Shown one piece after another: positions 57,774 through 64,000 of a stretch of DNA of 64,000 bases (the stretch's first letter is position 1; every line of letters begins with the position of its first letter). Below the pieces are notes generated by a model that made no database searches, was not told where the DNA came from, and worked only from the letters and a program-made list of their open reading frames with translations. Both the position numbers and the translations under genes were made by a program. The DNA comes from a virus. The stretch spans positions 1 through 64,000 of IMG/VR virus record IMGVR_UViG_3300022926_000006. One strand, given 5' to 3'.

Positions 57774-58304
57774 TTAATCCCATCTATAAAAAATGTGGTC
57801 ACCTATTTGAGCAATATATGTTTTCGTCTTTGCCCAATAAGGATTTACATAAGTTGCATGATAATGTGTAGACCCCTCAATCATACCATCATAACGACCA
57901 TCTAATACTTTTGTCGCTAAAAGATATAGTCCTGAGTATGCGTACACATCGTTAATTTCGTCAGACTTGCCATCACAGAACCAACTAAACTGACACTTAT
58001 TTCTAATTGGAACATCTTTGTCGTGTTCTTCTTTCCACCACTTAGATGTTGGTCCTTGATGCACCACTTCACATATAGTGTTAGGAAATCTTGAATCCTT
58101 AACGCGGTTCATAACAACTAGTGATACTGCAATCTGACCTGCTTTGGGTTGTCCCTTTGCTTCAAAGTACATATTTTTTGCGAGACAAGTTGTTTCTGCA
58201 TCAATAGTAAATGTTTCGGTTGCAACCTCTGCACTTGATCCGCTTGACTTATAAGCGATTGCAGAAGCAACTAATGCTGTTAACACAATTGTTTTTTTCA
58301 TCAT
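57774..58304 (-). CDS. SleB/CwlJ-type cell wall hydrolase
   Basis: A 176-residue exported hydrolase. After a signal peptide (about 1-25), CLAKNMYFEAKGQPKAGQIA then VSLVVMNRV and FPNTICEVVHQG, and CQFSWFCDGKSD, give the SleB family core with the catalytic Glu in YFEAKGQ. It cuts peptidoglycan and may help lysis or entry. I chose the first ATG of ATGATG (58304); a GTG at 58310 is also open. There is no Shine-Dalgarno, and a strong sigma70-like promoter places the RNA start at the ATG. Confidence 0.88.
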   Translation of the reverse strand: MMKKTIVLTALVASAIAYKSSGSSAEVATETFTIDAETTCLAKNMYFEAKGQPKAGQIAVSLVVMNRVKDSRFPNTICEVVHQGPTSKWWKEEHDKDVPIRNKCQFSWFCDGKSDEINDVYAYSGLYLLATKVLDGRYDGMIEGSTHYHATYVNPYWAKTKTYIAQIGDHIFYRWD

Positions 58305-58310
58305 GTACAC

Positions 58311-58339
58311 AGTATACTATAAAAGAAGAAAGAAGTCAA
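58311..58339 (-). promoter_or_regulatory. sigma70-like promoter abutting the hydrolase start
   Basis: TTGACT (58334-58339), 17-base spacer, TATACT (58311-58316) on the minus strand. The predicted start is 6-8 bases on, at the ATGATG of the hydrolase gene. The -35 box lies inside the second arm of the terminator at 58331-58360. Confidence 0.7.
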
Positions 58340-58360
58340 GCAGAAAACCACTTGACTTCT
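58321..58360 (-). terminator. terminator after the 72-residue gene
   Basis: A perfect 10-bp stem AGAAGTCAAG/CTTGACTTCT with a 10-base loop and a T-rich tail (TTCTTCTTTT) on the minus strand, 13 bases past the stop of the gene at 58374. Confidence 0.75.
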
Positions 58361-58373
58361 CATTATTACCACC

Positions 58374-58592
58374 TTAGCGTTGTGAAACGAAAGAATTCAT
58401 CTCATTTGCTAGTTTGCTGATATCTTCGAATGTTGGAAATGCAGGAAGTTCAGGAAAAGAAACATCTAATCCCGCTTCTCTATCTGCAAAGTATTTCTCT
58501 TTAATATTGCTGATATCAGTGTGATATTGCTCTGTGAGCAGTTGTTTAGCACTCTCAATCATAGAGAAGCGCAAATCGAATGGATTACTCAT
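58374..58592 (-). CDS. small conserved protein
   Basis: A 72-residue protein starting SNPFDLRFSMIESAKQLLTE. This NPFDLRFxMIExAK start is shared by many small proteins of marine T4-like phages. The rest has FPTFEDISKLANEMNSFVSQ, a helical end. It lies directly after the tmRNA locus and is closed by its own terminator. Function unknown. Confidence 0.75.
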   Translation of the reverse strand: MSNPFDLRFSMIESAKQLLTEQYHTDISNIKEKYFADREAGLDVSFPELPAFPTFEDISKLANEMNSFVSQR

Positions 58593-58621
58593 ACTATTTC
58601 TCCTTGTGTGTATGTGTGTAA

Positions 58622-58995
58622 AATGTAGGGTGAAGCAATTGCTTCTTCTGTTTCCAGGCGTCCCTACGACACCCAGAAGATTATGCCGCTAGGCGAATAT
58701 CTTCATATGCAATGTTATCGTTTGCATTTACTTTGTTTTGACTTATTAGGCGGTCATCCCACAGTTCTACTCTTTCCTGTTTACGTCAGTCGATCCTATT
58801 TCGCCCCCATCATAATTACTCGATTTACCAACACCAGATAGATATCTTATTGGTGTCTTTTCTTGTATCTTAAACAGTTTTATAAAAAACTCTGTTAGTC
58901 TATCAAACATATTGTCCTCAAGTAATTATGGTGGAGGCGGTGGGTATCGCACCCACGTCCTGCCCGTCATTCAGATTGTATCAACAAACTGTACA
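58622..58995 (-). ncRNA. ssrA: two-piece (permuted) tmRNA
   Basis: The acceptor piece comes first (minus strand, about 58995 to 58929): a T arm GTGGG-TGCGATA-CCCAC, the strand CGCCTCC, discriminator A and an encoded CCA at 58929-58931. After a 120-base intervening segment comes the coding piece: GGGGGCG (58808-58802), which pairs with CGCCTCC over 7 bp (one G-U), the tmRNA mark GGATCGAC, and the tag reading frame ANDNIAYEDIRLAA then TAA (58681-58725). It ends in a structured part with GTAGGG/CCCTAC and a GAAGCAATTGCTTC palindrome near 58622-58667. The order (acceptor before coding) is that of permuted tmRNAs of alphaproteobacteria and some others. Outer ends are estimates. Confidence 0.88.
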
Positions 58996-59023
58996 TTATA
59001 TATAACATGCTTTGATGTAAATG

Positions 59024-59389
59024 TCAAGTAGTAATTCCATTATTACCAAAAATACTGTTATACTCTAATTCACCTCCATCTGATATAACGCAAGTTACAT
59101 TTGCTGATGGAAGAAATTCTAATATTGTGACTGTACCTTTGTCTTTGTTAACTAGAACTTCGACAATACTAGGTAGTGTAGTTTTGTATCTAATCATTCC
59201 AACTTCGCCGTACTCATTCGCGAATTCTGCTTTTACTTCGTTGTATGGTTTCTTAGTACAGACAACAGGTTTTTGTCCTTGTCTATATTCATGTTCTGAA
59301 TTATCTTGAGCAAATGTGATGCTGGATAAAAATGTTAGACACCATACCAATACAATAACATCAAATACCCATGACTTTCTGATATTCAT
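59024..59389 (-). CDS. secreted small protein
   Basis: A 121-residue protein with a signal peptide (1-27, VWCLTFLSSITFAQ). The mature part has KPVVCTKKPYNEVKAEFANE and VEVLVNKDKGTVTILEFLPS then ANVTCVISDGGEL with two Cys that may pair in the periplasm. I do not recognise a named family. It overlaps the start of the nuclease gene's end by 29 bases and lies just before the tmRNA. Confidence 0.65.
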   Translation of the reverse strand: MNIRKSWVFDVIVLVWCLTFLSSITFAQDNSEHEYRQGQKPVVCTKKPYNEVKAEFANEYGEVGMIRYKTTLPSIVEVLVNKDKGTVTILEFLPSANVTCVISDGGELEYNSIFGNNGITT

Positions 59390-60017
59390 TTCGAACCTCT
59401 CTATAGGACTCTATATAATTGTCCCTCTTCTCTATGAAGAGTTGTGGTTCGTTACCTTCTACTGCCATTATAATAACAACAGTATCAATTGGTATACCTG
59501 TTCTCTCTTCATACATTACTGCATATGCACTACCTTGTTGAAAGTAGTTGGTAATGTACTCTGCTTGTTTAGGTCTGCTAGAGGTCTTAAAATCAATAAT
59601 TGAAAGTCGACCATCAAACTCTGCAATACAGTCTACACGACCGGCAGTCTTCAAGAAGTCTGAATATAGTGATGCTTCTTGAACATGTATATTATTTATC
59701 CTGTTTAGATAATCTTGAACTGAAGTAAACATAGACTTCTCTGCAGGATTAGCAAAAGTAACATCTTTGTTGTTGATGTAGTCTTCTACTTGATAGTGAA
59801 ACTTAGTTCCTCGTGTAGATGCTTGCCGACTAATCTTGTTCGCCGCTTCTTCACCTACTCGTTTGCGCCACTCTAGAATGCCTGCTTTAGACTTCCATCC
59901 TAGTACTGTTGTTACTGATGGATATTTTAATCCATCAGGTGTCACATACAAACGCATGTTGTCTTCATTGATTGTTTGTAGTTCATCGATTTCTTTTGGT
60001 TCAAGATGTGTAAACAT
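59361..60017 (-). CDS. PD-(D/E)XK exonuclease (MGME1/RecB-like)
   Basis: A 218-residue nuclease. SVTTVLGW and STRGTKFHYQVEDYI (His74, Glu78) are followed by AGRVDCIAEFDGRLSIIDFK with Asp129, Asp142 and Lys144, the PD-(D/E)XK active site, and by the QxxxY helix (YFQQGSAYAVMYEERTGI). This is the layout of Cas4/RecB/MGME1-like single-strand exonucleases found in marine T4-like phages. Likely role: DNA end processing in recombination or host DNA breakdown. Confidence 0.85.
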   Translation of the reverse strand: MFTHLEPKEIDELQTINEDNMRLYVTPDGLKYPSVTTVLGWKSKAGILEWRKRVGEEAANKISRQASTRGTKFHYQVEDYINNKDVTFANPAEKSMFTSVQDYLNRINNIHVQEASLYSDFLKTAGRVDCIAEFDGRLSIIDFKTSSRPKQAEYITNYFQQGSAYAVMYEERTGIPIDTVVIIMAVEGNEPQLFIEKRDNYIESYREVRNEYQKVMGI

Positions 60018-60699
60018 GTTCTATCCAGTTGTGGTTGTTTTTGCGAAAGTCTTCATAAAATCTTTTGGGATATATGTTTATACCTATGGTTACTCTAGGG
60101 GTATCTCCATCATAAGTATTTGTTTGATGTGGAAGATACATAGGAAAGTAGGTCATATCTCCAACATTATTTTTCATATCCAATTCTTCATCTCTATTAA
60201 TAATTATATATTTTGTCACAGAAGTATCGCAAGCACCACCAACAAAAAGATTACCACTGATATATGAATATGTTCCATAGTCATGTACATGTTCACTTAT
60301 GCTTTGTCCTGCTTCTAAAACATTATACCAACAATGAACCATTATAGGTTCAATCTCAGTATTAGATATTATACAATAATTTTTATAAGAAGTCAAGATG
60401 TTTTTTTCAAGTTCTTGAATTAATTTGTTGTCTTTGTACTTTGTTAGAAGATTATATCTATCCCATCTTGTAGAAAGACTTTGGGCATCAAGTCCTGTAG
60501 TTTCTTTGTGACCCTCTAGTTTCATAAGAGTTGATACTTCACTCAAAAGAAACTTATACAATTCATCACAATACGACACGTTCAACTTAGTTATGTCTAT
60601 AAGACAACGTGGATACTTCAGAGATAGATTATTTTTAACATCTATACTCTTAAATCTAAATGAATGTCTTGTTTCAATGTTTTTACTATCAAAAATCAT
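60001..60699 (-). CDS. 2OG-Fe(II) oxygenase-like protein B
   Basis: A 232-residue protein. CWYNVLEAGQSISEHVHDYG then TYSYISGNLFV and DMTYFPMYLPHQTNTYDGDT then PRVTIGINIY outline the double-stranded beta helix with candidate ligands His137 or His139, Asp140, His191 and Arg202 for 2OG. Substrate unknown. It overlaps the nuclease gene at its end and the next oxygenase at its start, so the three are coupled. Confidence 0.7.
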   Translation of the reverse strand: MIFDSKNIETRHSFRFKSIDVKNNLSLKYPRCLIDITKLNVSYCDELYKFLLSEVSTLMKLEGHKETTGLDAQSLSTRWDRYNLLTKYKDNKLIQELEKNILTSYKNYCIISNTEIEPIMVHCWYNVLEAGQSISEHVHDYGTYSYISGNLFVGGACDTSVTKYIIINRDEELDMKNNVGDMTYFPMYLPHQTNTYDGDTPRVTIGINIYPKRFYEDFRKNNHNWIEHVYTS

Positions 60700-61334
60700 C
60701 TTGGAACAATAGGACCAATCAAACCATCTAATCGTTCATCATTACCACAAGTGTTCTGAAAAATAAAGTCTTGTACTTTTGATAAGTGATAACACTGAAA
60801 TACTAGCGCAACTCGCAAATCATCTTTAGATGTTGTTGATAATCCTCTGTGATAAATGTCGGCATTGAAATCAACGAACCAATCTTGTTGATAAGGTGCT
60901 TCTTCTTCCGCACCATCATCAAATCTAAACTGAGTTCCTCTATGTCTACGATGAACTTCTTTTACAGGATAATATACAATTGTTCTACAGTCATCATCTT
61001 CGGTATTGTCTTGATGCCAAGGACCATCCATTTGCGCTGTTTGTCCAAGAAGGTAACATCTACCAACTTGGGTCTTAACATTTATGTCTAACTTCTGTGC
61101 TATCTTTATCCAAATATTTTTAACATATGGATTGCATTTGATATAGTTTAAATTATTATCATAGTCAGAAACAAAATAATTTCTATGTGCAAATGCTCCA
61201 TCCGCACCAGCACCAAACATCCAATAGAAGGACCTTTGGAAGTAATCTGAGTATAATCGTTTGTCTTCCTCGCTACTTCCAAGTTCCATATATCTTACTG
61301 GTTCTAAATCTTCGCGTTTAGCATTATCAGTCAT
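60696..61334 (-). CDS. 2OG-Fe(II) oxygenase-like protein C
   Basis: A 212-residue protein of the prolyl-hydroxylase-like group. The HxD pair is in GPWHQDNTEDDDCRTIVYYP (His107, Asp109); the distal ligand is His162 in NADIYHRGLSTTSKDDLRVA with Arg174 as 2OG anchor. All key residues are present. Substrate unknown; marine T4-like phages often carry several such enzymes. Coupled to oxygenase B by a 4-base overlap. Confidence 0.8.
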   Translation of the reverse strand: MTDNAKREDLEPVRYMELGSSEEDKRLYSDYFQRSFYWMFGAGADGAFAHRNYFVSDYDNNLNYIKCNPYVKNIWIKIAQKLDINVKTQVGRCYLLGQTAQMDGPWHQDNTEDDDCRTIVYYPVKEVHRRHRGTQFRFDDGAEEEAPYQQDWFVDFNADIYHRGLSTTSKDDLRVALVFQCYHLSKVQDFIFQNTCGNDERLDGLIGPIVPR

Positions 61335-61346
61335 AATAAATTTTCA

Positions 61347-61856
61347 CTAAATTAAACTTAGTGCCTTCTCTGTTGTTTCTTCTACACGGCGAGTCCAACC
61401 TTTTCCAAATGTATCAAAGGTACTCAAGGATTCATAGTAACTCTGCCTCGCAGATTGATACTCTCTGATAGCACCTTCAATGCCATTCTCATCAACGTAG
61501 TTTGCAACTGCTTTAAGTGTGTTAGGACCAATTCCACCATCCGCTACAGTACCAATCATTCGCTGTAGATATTTGGCGGCACGTCCTGTACCAGCATTCA
61601 CACCAAAGTCAAATACGCAGAGGTCTAAACCACTAGGTAGTTCATCTCCTTTAACGCGACCCCAATAATTTTTTTCATAAATTGGAGCAACATCATCAAC
61701 CGTAAGGTCTTTCATATCTTTTGTTCCACCCCATTCTTCATAAACACGTTTGGTGACACCAAGATTAGTTTCACCTCCTGGGTCTTTAGGATGATTTACA
61801 TAACCACCCTCATGGTGAAGGATGGTTTTTAAACACTCTGCGTAATTGTCTTTCAT
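61347..61856 (-). CDS. GH108-type endolysin
   Basis: A 169-residue lysozyme-like endolysin. ILHHEGGYVNHPKDPGGETN then LGVTKRVYEEW carries the GH108 motif with catalytic Glu16 in HHEGGY; GLDLCVFDFGVNAGTGRAAK and the C-terminal GGIGPNTLKAV with REYQSARQSYYESL make the rest, a PG-binding-type end. No signal peptide, so it would need a holin or other export. With gp5 lacking lysozyme, this is the main muramidase in the window. Confidence 0.92.
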   Translation of the reverse strand: MKDNYAECLKTILHHEGGYVNHPKDPGGETNLGVTKRVYEEWGGTKDMKDLTVDDVAPIYEKNYWGRVKGDELPSGLDLCVFDFGVNAGTGRAAKYLQRMIGTVADGGIGPNTLKAVANYVDENGIEGAIREYQSARQSYYESLSTFDTFGKGWTRRVEETTEKALSLI

Positions 61857-61865
61857 ATTTTTTCC

Positions 61866-62603
61866 TTATGCAATTTTTAGTTTTTTGTCTATACTCTCGT
61901 AAAGACCAGCGTACTGTTTTCTGTTCTTCGCTATGATATACTCTTTAACAAGTCCACTTCTTACAATGTCTTCTTCTTTGAAGTCAATCATATCAAAAGA
62001 TTTCATATTCTTTACAATGTCCATAAAGTCAATGATACCTCTCTGTTCATTCTGTCTAGTCAAATCAGTTTGCATGAAGTCACCAGAAAAAATAATTTTA
62101 GAGTTTTCACCAACTCTTGTTATGATTGTGTCCAGTTCATGAAAGTTTAAGTTCTGACACTCATCTACAATCACAATACTATCAATCAAGGTTATACCTC
62201 GTATGTATGATGTAGGAAGAAACTCTAATATATCTTGATATTTAGCAAGTTCATATGGGTTCTCCACACCAGGAAATAGTTCGTTCATTAATGCGACATA
62301 CGGTTCATTATATACTGCAGATTTTTCCTCTTGTGATCCAGGAAGAAAACCTATATCTCTGATAGGTAACATAGACCTAACTAATACAACTTTTCTTTGG
62401 TCAACTTTACGCGATAGGATTGCGTTCATTGCAAGATATAATGCAATAAAAGTTTTCCCTGTTCCAGCACATCCATGAAGGATTAAATTCTTGTCGTTAT
62501 TAAATGCGTCAAAAGTTTTTTCCTGATTGGTTGTAATCGGATTAACTTTTTTAATTAACGTATCTGATAATGCTTTAACGGTAATTACTTTAGATTTGGT
62601 CAT
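61866..62603 (-). CDS. phoH: PhoH-like ATPase
   Basis: A 245-residue PhoH-family protein, very common in marine phages. Walker A HGCAGTGKT (43-51), VLVRSMLPIRDIGFLPGSQE, Walker B IVIVDECQN and the FSGDFMQTDL sensor motif are intact. Its role is not settled; it may act in RNA handling or phosphate-stress responses. Confidence 0.95.
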   Translation of the reverse strand: MTKSKVITVKALSDTLIKKVNPITTNQEKTFDAFNNDKNLILHGCAGTGKTFIALYLAMNAILSRKVDQRKVVLVRSMLPIRDIGFLPGSQEEKSAVYNEPYVALMNELFPGVENPYELAKYQDILEFLPTSYIRGITLIDSIVIVDECQNLNFHELDTIITRVGENSKIIFSGDFMQTDLTRQNEQRGIIDFMDIVKNMKSFDMIDFKEEDIVRSGLVKEYIIAKNRKQYAGLYESIDKKLKIA

Positions 62604-62654
62604 GTGTTCTCCTCTGTTATGACTGATATCATATTCTGAACATCAATAACATAA

Positions 62655-63707
62655 TCAATGATTAAATGGACACCCACCTCCTTTTCCTTTATTAAATATC
62701 TTACCCATCAAACGATAAGGTTTTGAAGAACCCCAATTTGTGTTTAATAGGTTCATTTTTTCTCGCTCTGCCTGTTCGTCTTCTTTTGTCATAGTCCGAA
62801 CTTCAAAAGGTAAATCTGTGCGCTTAATCATGATGTACCTGCAGAGTGGTTGCTGAAAAGGAATAAGAAACTTACATCCTCTTGTTTTAAAGTGCATAAA
62901 CATATTAAATGTTCTGTAGTAATCTGTATTAATGATTCCAGGAAGAACAGAGAATAATTGTTGTGTATCAAAATGATAATCTAAATTTGTAATCATAGTA
63001 GAATAACCAGGAGGTGTCATAATTCTCCAAGGTGAGTTCAGTTTTAGAACTACTTTTGCCCACTCGTCAGGCCACTCGTTTATCATTGTTGAGTATTGAT
63101 ATTGCGGGTGTGCGCCAAAGTCCCATGAAGATGAATGTGTTTTTTGATTTTTAGTCCAATCCCCAATCTCTTCTTCGGTGAATCCATGTCCACGCATATA
63201 TGCTATCATCTCTTGCCAAGCAGTGATATCACTATCTCTTGTCATAACGTCAAGATTAACAAAGTCAGCATTGTTTCCTGTTGACTTTCCATCTGCGCCA
63301 TCAGGATAGTATTGTGCAAGTGCCGATGAAGTTACTGCCACAGCACTATTACCGTTAGCAGAAATTTCAAGCATTGCAGAACCCCAAAATGGAACAATAA
63401 ATCCATTTGTTAAGTAATCTTGTATGCCAGGACATGTTTTTATTGTTTGACCGGCAGTTCTCCATTCTGGAGGATTGCCAGTAGGAAGAAAAGTTTTAGT
63501 AGCATCGGACATACCTCTAATTTCTTCGTAAGTGTGAACTTTTTGTGCAGGTAATTGTTTATACCAGTTAGGAATATATTTTGATGCTGGTACAATAGGT
63601 GCCCACTTTTCTATTCCCTCAACTGAAGAATAAAACTCAATCTTAGGTTGCTCTACTTTTCCTCGTTTGGATAACCATTTCGCAAAATCATTAATAACAT
63701 CTATCAT
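62655..63707 (-). CDS. conserved marine-phage protein (DUF6065-like)
   Basis: A 350-residue protein. IPNWYKQLPAQKVHTYEEIR, KTCPGIQDYLTNGFIVPFWG, and SPWRIMTPPGYSTMITNLDY then LPGIINTDYYRTFNMFMHFK and KFLIPFQQPLCRYIMIKRTD follow the plan of DUF6065-type beta proteins. It ends in GGGCPFNH. Widely found in marine T4-like phages; function unknown. It overlaps the next upstream gene by four bases. Confidence 0.7.
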   Translation of the reverse strand: MIDVINDFAKWLSKRGKVEQPKIEFYSSVEGIEKWAPIVPASKYIPNWYKQLPAQKVHTYEEIRGMSDATKTFLPTGNPPEWRTAGQTIKTCPGIQDYLTNGFIVPFWGSAMLEISANGNSAVAVTSSALAQYYPDGADGKSTGNNADFVNLDVMTRDSDITAWQEMIAYMRGHGFTEEEIGDWTKNQKTHSSSWDFGAHPQYQYSTMINEWPDEWAKVVLKLNSPWRIMTPPGYSTMITNLDYHFDTQQLFSVLPGIINTDYYRTFNMFMHFKTRGCKFLIPFQQPLCRYIMIKRTDLPFEVRTMTKEDEQAEREKMNLLNTNWGSSKPYRLMGKIFNKGKGGGCPFNH

Positions 63708-64000
63708 TTATTTTTCGCCCTATGCTTTGCTAAAATTTGTTCAGTCTGACTTCTCTTAATAGACTTACGATTGTATTGTTGATCCACTGCCGATCCAGGA
63801 GCATTCTCTCCAATTCGTGACATTACTTCTTTGAATCCGTCTGTGGTTTTATCAGATAGTGATACGCCGCCAACAATTGAAGGGGCGGTAATGACTGGTT
63901 CAATATTGGGATGTGTTTTAAGGAAGTCTTCTCGGTCTTTCCATGACATGAATTCGTCAAATACTTCTCCAGTTTGATTATTAATAAACGTGTATGTAGG
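63704..64000 (-). CDS. small conserved protein, start beyond the window
   Basis: Open to the right edge, so the gene is cut by the window. The visible frame reads PTYTFINNQTGEVFDEFMSW then KDREDFLKTHPNIEPVIT; relatives start MPTYxF, so the start codon is probably the very next codon. An inner ATG at 63949 would drop 17 conserved residues. The N-terminus looks like a cysteine-less FmdB-type ribbon; the C-terminus is basic (SIKRSQTEQILAKHRAKNK). Function unknown. Confidence 0.7.
   Translation of the reverse strand, partial: PTYTFINNQTGEVFDEFMSWKDREDFLKTHPNIEPVITAPSIVGGVSLSDKTTDGFKEVMSRIGENAPGSAVDQQYNRKSIKRSQTEQILAKHRAKNK

Noticed and set aside
58767-58910. A 47-codon ORF with a GAGGA site running from the tmRNA intervening segment into the coding piece
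   Set aside because: Its second half is fixed by the tmRNA 5' sequence and it ends in that RNA; the reading frame is best explained as chance. A leader peptide cannot be fully excluded.
1-64000. CRISPR arrays, insertion sequences, homing endonucleases, integrase or attachment sites
   Set aside because: I looked for regular repeats with spacers, transposase or integrase motifs and split core genes and saw none; core genes 17, 20, 23 are unbroken.

Overview
This window is part of an AT-rich genome of a T4-like myovirus of the marine type. The signs are T4 core genes in near-canonical order, gp5 without its lysozyme domain, a DUF4815 giant fibre protein, several 2OG-Fe(II) oxygenase-like genes, PhoH, and T4-type late promoters (TATAAATA) ahead of many genes. 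The host is unknown. A two-piece (permuted) tmRNA and a PqqA-like peptide fit an alphaproteobacterial host such as SAR11 or a relative better than a cyanobacterium, but that is inference.

Layout. 1-16.2 kb, leftward: uvsY, a tail-tube-fold protein, a 23-residue PqqA-like peptide with its own terminator, then the head and packaging block read right to left (neck 13-14-15, terminase 16-17, sheath 18, tube 19, portal 20, prohead core, protease 21, scaffold 22, capsid 23). 16.3-33 kb, leftward: virion and fibre genes, including five tandem paralogues of a putative fibre-tip domain, two long fibre proteins and a 2198-residue DUF4815 protein. 33-45.9 kb, leftward: baseplate (8, 7, 6, 25, PAAR tip, 5, hub 27-like, 53, 48). 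At 45.9 kb two late promoters face each other, and the strand switches for 4, an unnamed gene, 54, 26/51, an EF-hand membrane protein and the tape measure 29. 50.9-53.6 kb, leftward: membrane and secreted proteins. 53.7-54.7 kb, rightward: an operon of tiny overlapping genes ending in a Fis-type DNA-binding protein. 54.7-64 kb, leftward: replication and late-transcription genes (32, 59, 33), two peptidoglycan hydrolases, the tmRNA, a nuclease, oxygenases, PhoH and conserved unknowns.

How they work together. Late promoters switch on capsid, tail and baseplate genes. gp33 is the coactivator for those promoters, while gp32, gp59 and UvsY serve replication and recombination. Gene 26 ends on a perfect T_TTT_TTA slippery heptamer that leads in the -1 frame into a gp51-like tail, just upstream of the tape measure. 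This is the arrangement of lambda G/GT-type tail assembly chaperones. Gene 13 has a late promoter inside a hairpin that hides its ribosome binding site, a T4-style device blocking translation of read-through RNA. Gene 25 and the gene at 46395 have late promoter boxes placed so that the predicted RNA start is the A of the ATG.

The strongest candidates for new biology are the PqqA-like peptide, the phage-borne permuted tmRNA, the 26/51 frameshift, the hairpin-gated gene 13 promoter, the secreted NIDO-like protein pair and the tiny-gene operon. All homology statements come from reading sequences and remembered family features; no search was run.
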